Assembly (NCBI GenBank): GCA_045596605.1 | Contig: JAZOCR010000013.1 | Span: 1-7,722 of the forward strand | DNA: 7,722 bases | Reading direction: 5' to 3' | DNA from: SIG622 sp045596605 | GTDB lineage: Bacteria > Bacillota > Clostridia > Oscillospirales > CAG-382 | Part shown: positions 1-6,460 of the stretch, piece after piece | Layout: each line of letters opens with the position of its first letter | How positions within the stretch are numbered: the stretch's first letter is position 1 | Translations under genes and position numbers: made by a program | Notes under the pieces: generated by a model | What the model was told of the DNA's origin: nothing | Databases searched by the model: none | Seen by the model: only the letters and a program-made list of their open reading frames with translations

Positions 1-530
1 TGATTTTTCTCGTCGGATTTGACTATTATCTGTTTTTCCGCCTCGTAGTAATCGGCGATTTCCGGCTTTACAACCATGGTTACGTCAGCGCCGGCATCGG
101 TATGATACTTGATAAGAGCCGCTATGTCTATGTTGCAGATAACGTCGCAATCGGACATAACTATATAGTCCTCACGGCAACGGGTCAGGAAATTCAAGGT
201 TCCCATAAGTGCCTCCAAGCGGGAGGTATAGAACTTGTTAGCAGCCGCATTGTCAAAGGAAGAGATGTACGGAGGAAGGATCTTGATTCCTCCGCTTCTT
301 CTCGCCAGATCCCAGTCCTTACCGTTTCCGATATGGTCAAGAAGCGACTGATAATTATAATGAGTTACAATGCCAACCTTGTCTATTCCGGAGTTAACCA
401 TATTTGACAGAGCAAAGTCAATCAGTCTGTACCTGCATCCGAAGGGAACAGACGCCATGGTTCTCTTTCTTGTCATTTCTGTGATATTTCTATCGTGTAT
501 GTTTGAAAAAATAAGTCCTACTGCAGTCAT
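1..530 (-). CDS. glgD: GlgD, glucose-1-phosphate adenylyltransferase regulatory subunit (3' end beyond left edge)
   Basis: This is the partner subunit of Firmicutes ADP-glucose pyrophosphorylase, a cytoplasmic enzyme of glycogen synthesis. 176 codons are visible, roughly the first half of a family usually about 370 residues long; the rest lies beyond base 1. The reading shows the GlgD hallmark NIHDRNITEMTRKRTMASVPFG near the N-terminus (given here in part as TMASVPFG, residues 24-31), then YRLIDFALSNMVNSGI (34-49) and DYIVMSDCDVICNID (121-135). The GGQGSRL nucleotide-binding loop of GlgC is replaced by SNIHDRN. The catalytic-region motif SGDHIYKMDY appears as SDCDVICNID: the Asp at 129 is kept but its neighbours are changed. 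In studied Firmicutes GlgD is weakly active or inactive alone and modulates GlgC. The ATG at 528-530 is preceded by AGGAAGGAG with an 11-base spacer; no other in-frame start lies between it and glgC, whose stop is 19 bases upstream. It is almost certainly cotranscribed with glgC. Confidence 0.95.
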   Translation of the reverse strand, partial: MTAVGLIFSNIHDRNITEMTRKRTMASVPFGCRYRLIDFALSNMVNSGIDKVGIVTHYNYQSLLDHIGNGKDWDLARRSGGIKILPPYISSFDNAAANKFYTSRLEALMGTLNFLTRCREDYIVMSDCDVICNIDIAALIKYHTDAGADVTMVVKPEIADYYEAEKQIIVKSDEKN

Positions 531-549
531 ATCCTTTGCGTCTCCTTCC

Positions 550-1734
550 TCATATTTCGGAAATCATTTCGTTGTCGCCGATCATCATATTATCCGGCAC
601 ATTGCATTTTTCGCCAATTACCGTTACACCTTCTGCGCCATCACGGCTCTTGCCGATTTTAGCCTGTGCACCTACTCTCGTGCCACTGTCAATTATACAG
701 TAATTCACAACAGCACCCTCGCAAATTTCAACGTCGTCCATAATTACAGAGTCAATTACCACCGCACCCTTTGCAACCTTTACGCCGCCACCGAGTACAG
801 AGTTCTTTACCTCTCCGTAAATTTCACAGCCCTCCGTCATAACGGAGTTTTCAACCTTTGCATCAGTGCCAAGAAAATGTGGAGGTCTGCTCTCGGTTCT
901 TGAGTATATTCTCCAACCCTCATCACCGAGGTTAAATGCAGCATCCTTTCCGAGAAGGTCCATATTAGCTTCCCAAAGGCTCGAAATAGTTCCAACGTCC
1001 TTCCAGTATCCTGAAAACTCGTATGCCATCATCTTTTCGCCAGATGAAAGCATTGTGGGAATTATATTCTTGCCAAAGTCATTGGAGGAATCGGGATTTT
1101 CATTATCCTCACGAAGATACTTGAACAGCTTTTCTTTTGAGAAAACATATATTCCCATAGAAGCCTTGGTGCTGTCCGGCTCTTTCGGCTTTTCTGTGAA
1201 CTTATAAATCGTTCCGTCGTCATTTACGCTCATAATACCAAATCTTGATGCCTCTTCAATCGGAACGTCAAGAACGGCAATAGTGCAGTCTGCACCGTTA
1301 TTCTTATGGTATTCAAGCATTTTTGCGTAGTCCATCTTGTAGATGTGGTCACCGGACAGAATAAGAACGTAATCCGGGTCGAATTTATCAATAAATTCAA
1401 GATTCTGATAAATTGCGTTTGCAGTACCCTTATACCAGTCGGAACGCTCCTTGCCCTGATAAGGAGGAAGTATTGACGCACCTCCGAAATATCTGTCAAG
1501 GTCCCACGGGAGTCCGTTTCCGATGTATTCGTTAAGTACAAGGGGCTGATACTGCGTGAGTATACCCACCGTATCTATGCCCGAATTTATACAGTTTGAA
1601 AGCGGAAAGTCAATTATTCTGTACTTTCCCCCAAACTGCACCGCCGGCTTTGCAACCCTTGATGTCAGTGCGTAAAGTCTGCTTCCCTGCCCACCTGCAA
1701 GAAGCATTGCCACACATTCCTTTTTTCTGAACAT
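550..1734 (-). CDS. glgC: GlgC, glucose-1-phosphate adenylyltransferase (ADP-glucose pyrophosphorylase)
   Basis: This enzyme makes ADP-glucose and pyrophosphate from ATP and glucose 1-phosphate, the committed and usually allosterically controlled step of bacterial glycogen synthesis. The 394-residue product has the normal family length. Numbered from the chosen start, the N-terminal nucleotidyltransferase domain carries the GGQGSRL loop (14-20), AKPAV (28-32), WYKGTANAIYQN (100-111), SGDHIYKMDY (127-136) with catalytic Asp129, and FTEKPKEP (179-186), whose Lys182 matches the glucose-1-phosphate-binding Lys. The C-terminal part, from about residue 290, has the V/I/G-rich hexapeptide pattern of a left-handed beta-helix. 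By my alignment the position of the E. coli activator-site Lys39 is Arg here. Two ATGs are possible, at 1740 and 1734. The Shine-Dalgarno AAGGAG lies 2 bases from the first and 8 from the second; the other genes here use 7-8, so I chose 1734. The longer form adds only Met-Ile. The gene sits between glgB (102 bases upstream) and glgD (19 bases downstream). Confidence 0.97.
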   Translation of the reverse strand: MFRKKECVAMLLAGGQGSRLYALTSRVAKPAVQFGGKYRIIDFPLSNCINSGIDTVGILTQYQPLVLNEYIGNGLPWDLDRYFGGASILPPYQGKERSDWYKGTANAIYQNLEFIDKFDPDYVLILSGDHIYKMDYAKMLEYHKNNGADCTIAVLDVPIEEASRFGIMSVNDDGTIYKFTEKPKEPDSTKASMGIYVFSKEKLFKYLREDNENPDSSNDFGKNIIPTMLSSGEKMMAYEFSGYWKDVGTISSLWEANMDLLGKDAAFNLGDEGWRIYSRTESRPPHFLGTDAKVENSVMTEGCEIYGEVKNSVLGGGVKVAKGAVVIDSVIMDDVEICEGAVVNYCIIDSGTRVGAQAKIGKSRDGAEGVTVIGEKCNVPDNMMIGDNEMISEI

Positions 1735-1742
1735 AATCATTT

Positions 1743-1750
1743 CTCCTTCT
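1743..1750 (-). promoter_or_regulatory. Ribosome binding site of glgC that decides between two ATGs
   Basis: The minus strand reads AGAAGGAG. It is 8 bases before the ATG ending at 1734 but only 2 bases before the ATG ending at 1740, which favours the downstream start. Confidence 0.7.
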
Positions 1751-1842
1751 TTATCCGTCGGTTCTGCCGGCGTTTTATTGTTGCGTTTTTATAATAATCT
1801 ATAAAGACTTCAGAAATTAATTTTATTATAAAGCCCCATAAA

Positions 1843-3828
1843 TTATGCATTCTTTCCCTTGGAAACTCTTATGCGTCCGGCGCTTTTTGCCGTTTTTACC
1901 TTTTTCGTGCTCTTTTCTGCAATGTTCCTTTTACCGCTTCTGTTTATTCGCTTGCCCTCGAAAATAATACCGGAAAGGGGCGGAAGGTCAAAGGTAAGAG
2001 AATAATCTCTGCCGTCATACTTTTCCTTGACGGATTTCACCTTTTTCCTGTTCACCATGCCGCTTCCGCCGTATTTTTCATCATCGGAGTTTATAAGCTG
2101 AGAGAACCAGCCCTCATAAGGTATTCCCACCTTGAAGCCACGGCGCTCCACCGGTGTGAAGTTTATAACCGCAAGCACTCCGTCACCGCTCTTGTTATAT
2201 CTCATATACGCAAGCACGCTTGAGTCGGAATTGTTTGCCATCATCCAGTCAAAGCCTGCCCAGGAGGTGTCCTGCTCCCAAAGCTCGGTGCGTGCAAGGT
2301 AAAGATTATTTATATCCGCAAAAAAGCTCTGAAGCTTTGCGTGGGTATCGTATTCAAGAAGGAACCATTCCACGCTGTCCTCATAGTTCCATTCGGTAAA
2401 CTGACCTATTTCATTTCCCATAAAGTTCAGCTTTTTGCCCGGATGGGTCATCATATAGGTCATAAATGCTCTTGTTCCCGCAAATTTCTGATTATATTCG
2501 CCGGGCATTCTGTCAAGAAGCGACTTTTTGCCGTGAACAACTTCGTCGTGAGATATGGGTAGCACGAAGGTTTCACTGAAAGAATACACCAGCGAGAAAG
2601 TGGTTTTTTCGTGGCAGTATTTTCTGTAAAGCGGATCTGTTTCACAGTAGGACAGAATGTCGTTCATCCAGCCCATATTCCACTTGTAATCAAATCCGAG
2701 TCCGTCACTGTCGAAACCGGTGATTTTCACCGATGCCGCAGATTCCTCAGCAATCATCAGAACATCGGGGTATTCCTTCTTCATATATCCGTTGAGCTTT
2801 TTGAAAAACGCCACTGCCTCAAGGCAGATATTGTTTCCGTAAACGTTAGGAACCCACTCTCCGGGACGCTTGTCGTAATCAAGGTAAAGCATAGAGGCAA
2901 CCGCATCAACACGAAGTCCGTCGGCGTGATACATCTGCGCCCAGAACACAGCGTTTGACACAAGGAAGCTTTCAACCTCGTTTCTGCCAAGGTCAAACCG
3001 TCTTGTGCCCCAACCCTCGTGCTCAATTCTGTCCCAGCCCTGATATTCGTAAAGCGGCACTCCGTCAAATTCACAAAGGCCGTGAGCATCTTTCGGGAAA
3101 TGCGCAGGCACCCAGTCAAGTATAACACCTATTCCCGCCATATGCATCCGGTCAATGAAATACATAAAATCGTGAGGCGTTCCAAAGCGTGAGGTCGGTG
3201 CATAGTAGCCGGTAACCTGATAGCCCCATGAGCCGCCAAAGGGGTGCTCCATAACAGGCATTAGTTCAATGTGGGTGTACCCCATTTGTTTTACATATGG
3301 CACGAGAATGTCAGCAAGCTCACGGTAAGAGTACACATTTCCGTCTGCTTTCTTTTTCCAGGATTCAAGGTGCATTTCGTATATGTTAAGCGGTCTTGAA
3401 TTTCCAAAGGCATCATGCTGCTTTCTTCTGTTTTTCAACCACTCGCCGTCGTGCCACACATATCCGGATATATCATAGAATTTAGATGCCCTAAGCGGTG
3501 GTGTTTCGGTATGGAAAGCATATGGGTCTGCCTTATAAACAACCTTGTCACCATTTATTATCCGATACTTATAGCAGTCGTAAACTCTTACACCTGTAAT
3601 TTTTGTTTCCCAGATGCCTCCGCTTACGTGATACATCTCTACCCCGTTTTCCCAGTCGGAAAAATCTCCGCAGACAAAAACCCTGTCTGCATTAGGAGCC
3701 CAGACACGAAAAACACAGGTTTCTTTTCCGTCTGTAATTTCCATATGTGCACCGAGATACTCATAAGCATTGTAGTTTGTACCCTGATTAAAAAGATACG
3801 GTGCCATATCGTTATTTTTTATATTCAT
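1843..3828 (-). CDS. glgB: GlgB, 1,4-alpha-glucan branching enzyme (GH13)
   Basis: This enzyme cuts an alpha-1,4-glucan chain and re-attaches it through an alpha-1,6 bond, making the branch points of glycogen in the cytoplasm. The product has 661 residues, within the usual range for the family but without the extra N-terminal module of the longer E. coli type. A CBM48-like beta-sandwich spans about 20-115 (RVWAPNADRVFVCGDFSDW). The GH13 barrel shows conserved region I DWVPAHF (238-244), region II GLRVDAVAS (304-312) with nucleophile Asp308, region III AEES (360-363) with acid/base Glu361, and region IV ISHDEVVHGKKSL (425-437) with Asp428. A C-terminal beta domain ends near 625. The last ~36 residues form a Lys/Arg-rich tail absent from the core fold. 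AAAGGA lies 8 bases before the ATG. A good promoter precedes the gene and no terminator follows it, so it probably heads a glgBCD transcript. Confidence 0.97.
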   Translation of the reverse strand: MNIKNNDMAPYLFNQGTNYNAYEYLGAHMEITDGKETCVFRVWAPNADRVFVCGDFSDWENGVEMYHVSGGIWETKITGVRVYDCYKYRIINGDKVVYKADPYAFHTETPPLRASKFYDISGYVWHDGEWLKNRRKQHDAFGNSRPLNIYEMHLESWKKKADGNVYSYRELADILVPYVKQMGYTHIELMPVMEHPFGGSWGYQVTGYYAPTSRFGTPHDFMYFIDRMHMAGIGVILDWVPAHFPKDAHGLCEFDGVPLYEYQGWDRIEHEGWGTRRFDLGRNEVESFLVSNAVFWAQMYHADGLRVDAVASMLYLDYDKRPGEWVPNVYGNNICLEAVAFFKKLNGYMKKEYPDVLMIAEESAASVKITGFDSDGLGFDYKWNMGWMNDILSYCETDPLYRKYCHEKTTFSLVYSFSETFVLPISHDEVVHGKKSLLDRMPGEYNQKFAGTRAFMTYMMTHPGKKLNFMGNEIGQFTEWNYEDSVEWFLLEYDTHAKLQSFFADINNLYLARTELWEQDTSWAGFDWMMANNSDSSVLAYMRYNKSGDGVLAVINFTPVERRGFKVGIPYEGWFSQLINSDDEKYGGSGMVNRKKVKSVKEKYDGRDYSLTFDLPPLSGIIFEGKRINRSGKRNIAEKSTKKVKTAKSAGRIRVSKGKNA

Positions 3829-3886
3829 ATATTTTTCCTTTCAAATTAAAACGCCAATTTCACTGCAAAACCTCTCTTTGACATAT

Positions 3887-3915
3887 ATTATACACCAACT
3901 TTAGTTAAATTTCAA
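3887..3915 (-). promoter_or_regulatory. Sigma-A-type promoter of the glgBCD operon
   Basis: On the minus strand the -35 TTGAAA (3915-3910) and the -10 TATAAT (3892-3887) are separated by exactly 17 bases. Transcription would begin near 3880, giving a 5' leader of about 50 bases before the glgB ATG. The -35 element overlaps the proximal copy of a 15-base direct repeat, so a regulator bound there could block or recruit polymerase. No transcript data are available from sequence alone. Confidence 0.8.
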
Positions 3916-3928
3916 TAGTAAAATTGAA
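3914..3928 (-). repeat. Proximal copy of 15-base direct repeat at the glgB promoter
   Basis: The minus strand reads TTCAATTTTACTATT; it matches the distal copy at 3944-3958 at 14 of 15 positions. It overlaps the -35 box by two bases. It could be an operator, or chance similarity in AT-rich DNA. Confidence 0.55.
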
Positions 3929-3943
3929 TAAATTTTAATTTTT

Positions 3944-3958
3944 AATAGTAAAATTCAA
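3944..3958 (-). repeat. Distal copy of 15-base direct repeat upstream of the glgB promoter
   Basis: The minus strand reads TTGAATTTTACTATT. The copy start-to-start distance is 30 bases, close to three helical turns, which would place two bound proteins on the same DNA face. Confidence 0.55.
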
Positions 3959-3979
3959 CAATTTTTGAAAAAATCCGTC

Positions 3980-4009
3980 AAAAAAGCAACCGCACCCTGA
4001 GGGGTGCGG
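3980..4009 (-). terminator. Rho-independent terminator after the 291-aa membrane protein gene
   Basis: On the minus strand CCGCACCC (4009-4002) pairs perfectly with GGGTGCGG (3997-3990) around a 4-base loop, followed by TTGC and six T residues. It starts 8 bases after the TAA of the membrane gene and separates the membrane island from the glgB promoter. The stem sequence is the same as in the hairpins at 5034-5053 and 6515-6534. Confidence 0.9.
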
Positions 4010-4017
4010 CCGAGTGA

Positions 4018-4893
4018 TTATTCATCAGATGTAGGCTGCTTCTTTGCAGCTGCCTTGAAAATTTTGGATATGAGCATTGTAAAAAGAGAAATTACAGTAG
4101 TAACTAATGCTGGAATTCCGGATATCAAAAGTATCCCCACAATATAATCGCAAGCACCGATGATTTCTTTGTTAATTATTGATATCGCAACAGTAATTGA
4201 CACTGCTGACATTAATAAAAACACGAATAATATTAAATTTGGCACAAGCACGTTTTTGGTAACAAAATATGATATTATTCCGTATATTATCAGTGCAATC
4301 GGAATCACAGATAATATATACATTCCGGAATATCCAATATAGTCCATAGGATACATATAATCCAAAATAATACAAATAATCATTCCCAAAAGAAGCGCAA
4401 TTAAATACAGTAACAGCCACAAACACCGGAAAAAATTTTTTTTGGATACATCTACTAACCTTGGTTTATCTTTGATACGTTTTTCTCGTATATCCATAAC
4501 AATCATAGTAATGAGTGAAGATATCAGCGCAATAACAGTCGGAAAAACAGCATACTCTGAAAGTTCTGATATTATAGTTTTAAAAGCAACAGATACACTC
4601 TCAAACCTGTGTGCATTGATTATCAGACCCGGAAGTATAACTACCACCCTCGGCACAAGCACAAAAAGGCTTGGTATTATTATTTGCTTTGTAAGTTTAT
4701 ACGCTATTACTCCGTATATTACCATTACAAGTATATATATAACATTTAATGCTATAGAGCCAAACAACGTTGCTCCATAAACAATATCGCTAATTCCTAA
4801 AAGAATAGTATAAACCGGAGAATATCCTACAATTATGGCAAAAGAAAAAAGTATAGTTTTGAGGTATTTATTAGTTTCATCCAGCGTTCTCAT
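4018..4893 (-). CDS. Uncharacterised eight-helix membrane protein with two homologous halves
   Basis: I do not recognise the family and no function can be assigned. The 291-residue product is almost entirely hydrophobic, with about eight likely membrane helices (near 10-32, 43-65, 71-92, 113-133, 155-178, 188-210, 216-240 and 250-276). It consists of two similar halves. Each carries one copy of a motif after its second helix: IYGVIAYKLTKQIIIPSL (59-76) and IYGIISYFVTKNVLVPNL (203-220). A charged stretch at about 134-153 separates the halves, and the short hydrophilic C-terminus ends in TSDE. No signal-peptide cleavage site or catalytic motif is evident. A longer reading opens at a TTG (4914), but AAAGGAG sits 8 bases before the internal ATG at 4893, which I take as the start. 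The second half aligns without gaps to most of the neighbouring 135-aa protein. The gene has its own consensus promoter and terminator, so it is probably monocistronic. Confidence 0.85.
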   Translation of the reverse strand: MRTLDETNKYLKTILFSFAIIVGYSPVYTILLGISDIVYGATLFGSIALNVIYILVMVIYGVIAYKLTKQIIIPSLFVLVPRVVVILPGLIINAHRFESVSVAFKTIISELSEYAVFPTVIALISSLITMIVMDIREKRIKDKPRLVDVSKKNFFRCLWLLLYLIALLLGMIICIILDYMYPMDYIGYSGMYILSVIPIALIIYGIISYFVTKNVLVPNLILFVFLLMSAVSITVAISIINKEIIGACDYIVGILLISGIPALVTTVISLFTMLISKIFKAAAKKQPTSDE

Positions 4894-4901
4894 TGTGCCT
4901 G

Positions 4902-4908
4902 CTCCTTT
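4902..4908 (-). promoter_or_regulatory. Ribosome binding site fixing the start of the 291-aa membrane protein
   Basis: AAAGGAG on the minus strand ends 8 bases before the ATG at 4893 and lies inside the extended TTG-initiated reading, so the TTG start is unlikely. The context AAAGGAGCAGGCACA resembles AAAGGAGCAAGCAGG before the neighbouring 135-aa gene, a further sign that the two genes share ancestry. Confidence 0.8.
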
Positions 4909-4979
4909 ACCCAAAAAGTATTACTCATTTAAAATTATCCCCTCGAACACTAAGCCGTTTTATTTTAAAGCTTTATTCT

Positions 4980-5008
4980 ATTATATCAAAAAGCTTTGTA
5001 AATGTCAA
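4980..5008 (-). promoter_or_regulatory. Exact-consensus sigma-A promoter of the 291-aa membrane protein gene
   Basis: On the minus strand TTGACA (5008-5003) and TATAAT (4985-4980) match the consensus at all 12 positions with the optimal 17-base spacer. Transcription would begin near 4973, leaving a leader of about 80 bases before the ATG at 4893. The -35 box lies inside the 56-base repeat; the -10 box does not. Confidence 0.9.
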
Positions 5009-5053
5009 CAATCTGTTTTGCGATATAAAATAACCGCACCCCGAGGGGTGCGG
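4998..5053 (-). repeat. 56-bp terminator-promoter junction repeat, copy 1
   Basis: This segment matches 6479-6534 at 54 of 56 positions (differences at 5013 and 5049). It contains the terminator hairpin of the 135-aa gene, an AT-rich linker of about 25 bases and the -35 box of the next gene. Identity stops a few bases past the -35 box, although both copies then have a perfect -10 at the same distance. Confidence 0.95.
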
Positions 5054-5058
5054 TTATT
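5025..5058 (-). terminator. Terminator hairpin after the 135-aa membrane protein gene
   Basis: The 14-base arms 5029-5042 and 5045-5058 are perfectly complementary. With a realistic loop this gives a 12-13 bp stem having AATAACCGCACC on one side, followed on the minus strand by an AT-rich tail rather than a pure T tract. The symmetrical flanks suggest it might act in both directions. It lies just after the restored-frame stop (5060-5062) of the 135-aa gene. Confidence 0.8.
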
Positions 5059-5096
5059 GTCATTCATCTGACGATGTTTCTTTTTTCTCCTTATCA

Positions 5097-5504
5097 TCAG
5101 AAATTTTGGATATAAACTTTGTGACAAGAGAAAAAAAACACAGACACTGCAGGTACAATCCATACAAAAGAACCCGCTGTCCTCAATTCTTCAAACAGTA
5201 AAGAAAATGAAAATGAGACATCTTCATCAAATACTGAAGTCAAAAGAAGTGGCAAATACGTAAATGAACTGACAAACAACAATAAAAGTAAATTAGGCAA
5301 TATTATCTGCTTTGTTAAAGAATAGGATATACTGCCGTATATTATCACCGCTATAGGAAGAATAGCTAAAATATATATTCCAAGATAGCTGAAATAATCG
5401 TATTTACACGCCTTGTCGATAAGCGAACTTACACAAAATCCAATTGTCAACAGAATTAAATATCCAAGAAGTATCAGATATTCTTTGAGTTTTTTTGATT
5501 TCAT
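5097..5504 (-). CDS. Uncharacterised four-helix membrane protein, single-unit paralogue, probably frameshifted near its 3' end
   Basis: This 135-residue hydrophobic protein has about four membrane helices (near 8-27, 39-60, 67-90 and 111-126) and one copy of the local motif, IYGSISYSLTKQIILPNL (55-72). It aligns without gaps to the second half of the 291-aa neighbour, for example in YILAILPIAVIIYG against YILSVIPIALIIYG, so it is a single-unit version of that protein. Function is unknown. The start is the ATG at 5504, with AAAGGAG 8 bases upstream; an in-frame TTG at 5525 would lie before the ribosome binding site. The 3' end is odd. The frame passes through eight T residues (5138-5131) and then ends in a tail unlike its relatives. 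With one T fewer it would continue to 5060 (147 aa) and gain FISKIS and a terminal SSDE, matching LISKIF and TSDE of the neighbour. It lies 36 bases after the 290-aa gene, probably in one operon. Confidence 0.78.
   Translation of the reverse strand: MKSKKLKEYLILLGYLILLTIGFCVSSLIDKACKYDYFSYLGIYILAILPIAVIIYGSISYSLTKQIILPNLLLLLFVSSFTYLPLLLTSVFDEDVSFSFSLLFEELRTAGSFVWIVPAVSVFFFSCHKVYIQNF
5131..5138 (-). other. Homopolymer tract (8 T on the coding strand) at an apparent frameshift
   Basis: The coding strand reads TGTTTTTTTTCTC. Upstream of the tract the zero frame encodes the conserved helices. Downstream the family-like sequence is in another frame, reached by removing one base (or adding two). 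That frame stays open to a TGA at 5062-5060 and shares the 13 bases ATATCCAAAATTT with the end of the 291-aa gene. Possible causes are mutation, phase variation, transcriptional slippage or a sequencing error. Confidence 0.8.
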
Positions 5505-5512
5505 CCTGCTTG

Positions 5513-5519
5513 CTCCTTT
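5513..5519 (-). promoter_or_regulatory. Ribosome binding site fixing the start of the 135-aa membrane protein
   Basis: AAAGGAG on the minus strand ends 8 bases before the ATG at 5504 and falls inside the longer TTG-initiated reading, which it argues against. Confidence 0.8.
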
Positions 5520-5540
5520 CGTCAATAAAAGCGCCCGACT

Positions 5541-6413
5541 TTAAATGTCGGCGTTCTCGTCATCATTTAAAGCCTGAGTATTTATACTTTCCGGATTTTT
5601 CTCAGTATTTATTATCTTTGCAAACGATGACACCACAAGCGGCATTGCTGAATTTCCAACAATCGAATATAAACTAAAAGTCCCTATCGTTTTCATTCCA
5701 TCGTAAACTGTTTTTGTACCATGCCACGATTCCAAAGCCGTGCCCACTCCAGCGAACAACGTTACAAACAAACCACACGCCAATACGAACAATACGTTTG
5801 GAAGTAATATTTTTTTCGTCAGATTATATGACTTTATTCCGTATACTACGAACACAGCGGGAAAATATCCAAACACAGTTAAAAGCACAAATACAGCATC
5901 AAATATTTCATTTCCAAAGCCAAACATAAGAACAAACTCATCAAGCAAAAACAACGCAAGATAAACAAAAATTGTAATAACAAAATACGCACAAAGCTTT
6001 AAACACTTTTGTTTTGTTGAAGCATCTGTCGCCTTATCGTTTTCGGTTTTCTTCTTATCATGGTTTTTAGATAAAACTATCAGAGCTGAAATTCCCCAGG
6101 TTATCAGTGAGAATATCAGAGAAATGCCCGTCATAAAAATTATCCAGAAGGGCATACCAAACATAATAGAAGTTACAATAATCAAAAGTATATTAGGTAA
6201 CAATGTTTGCTTTAATAACACTCTTGTAAAAATGCCGTGCGACACAGCATACGCCGGTAAAACAAAAATCATATAAAGATCCGCATATGAAAACATACCC
6301 ACTTTATTATTTCCACCGATGGCTGCCAGAATGTACAAAATCACAAATATCAATATATCAACAACAAGCAAAACCCCATATTTTAGTATCCACTTCAATA
6401 CCGATTTCTTCAT
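5541..6413 (-). CDS. Uncharacterised eight-helix membrane protein with two related halves
   Basis: I do not recognise the family. The 290-residue product has two hydrophobic blocks of about four helices each, joined by a charged linker (about 115-136, rich in Lys, Asp and Thr) and followed by an acidic, Asn-rich C-terminus (about 270-290). The second half carries the island motif clearly, VYGIKSYNLTKKILLPNVL (190-208). The first half has a weaker form, HGIFTRVLLKQTLLPNIL (59-76), with the Lys-Gln/Lys and Leu-Pro-Asn core kept. This makes it a diverged paralogue of the 291-aa protein. No enzymatic motif, signal-peptide cleavage site or transporter signature is visible. The ATG at 6413 has AAAGGAG 7 bases upstream. 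An exact-consensus promoter lies about 50 bases before the start, and the 135-aa gene follows 36 bases after the stop with no convincing terminator between, so the two form a likely operon. Confidence 0.85.
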   Translation of the reverse strand: MKKSVLKWILKYGVLLVVDILIFVILYILAAIGGNNKVGMFSYADLYMIFVLPAYAVSHGIFTRVLLKQTLLPNILLIIVTSIMFGMPFWIIFMTGISLIFSLITWGISALIVLSKNHDKKKTENDKATDASTKQKCLKLCAYFVITIFVYLALFLLDEFVLMFGFGNEIFDAVFVLLTVFGYFPAVFVVYGIKSYNLTKKILLPNVLFVLACGLFVTLFAGVGTALESWHGTKTVYDGMKTIGTFSLYSIVGNSAMPLVVSSFAKIINTEKNPESINTQALNDDENADI

Positions 6414-6460
6414 AACCGTTCTCCTTTATCTCCGTGTGTTTTGTGCGATGTGTCAACCAC

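Noticed and set aside
370..903. A 177-codon plus-strand open frame
   Set aside because: It runs antisense across the glgC-glgD junction, has no family resemblance, and both minus-strand genes beneath it are unmistakable.
1741..1842. A separate promoter for glgC in the 102-base gap after glgB
   Set aside because: TATAAT-like strings occur in this AT-rich gap, but none has an acceptable -35 box at 16-18 bases. No terminator is present either, so readthrough from glgB is the simpler reading.
2611..3849. Plus- and minus-strand frames of 115-144 codons within glgB
   Set aside because: They are shadows of glgB in other frames; none has a ribosome binding site or a recognisable domain.
3876..3892. 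TTGACA followed by TATTATA on the plus strand
   Set aside because: The two elements nearly touch instead of being about 17 bases apart, and no gene follows on the plus strand; it is the mirror of the minus-strand -10 region.
4894..4914. TTG start at 4914 for the 291-aa protein (and the matching TTG at 5525 for the 135-aa protein)
   Set aside because: In both cases the AAAGGAG lies inside the extension, 8 bases before an ATG, so the extensions are untranslated leader.
5532..5550. Small inverted repeat (CCGAC/GTCGG) at the stop of the 290-aa gene as a terminator
   Set aside because: The stem is only five pairs with a seven-base loop and only a short interrupted T stretch follows; at most it could be a weak attenuator between the two cotranscribed genes.
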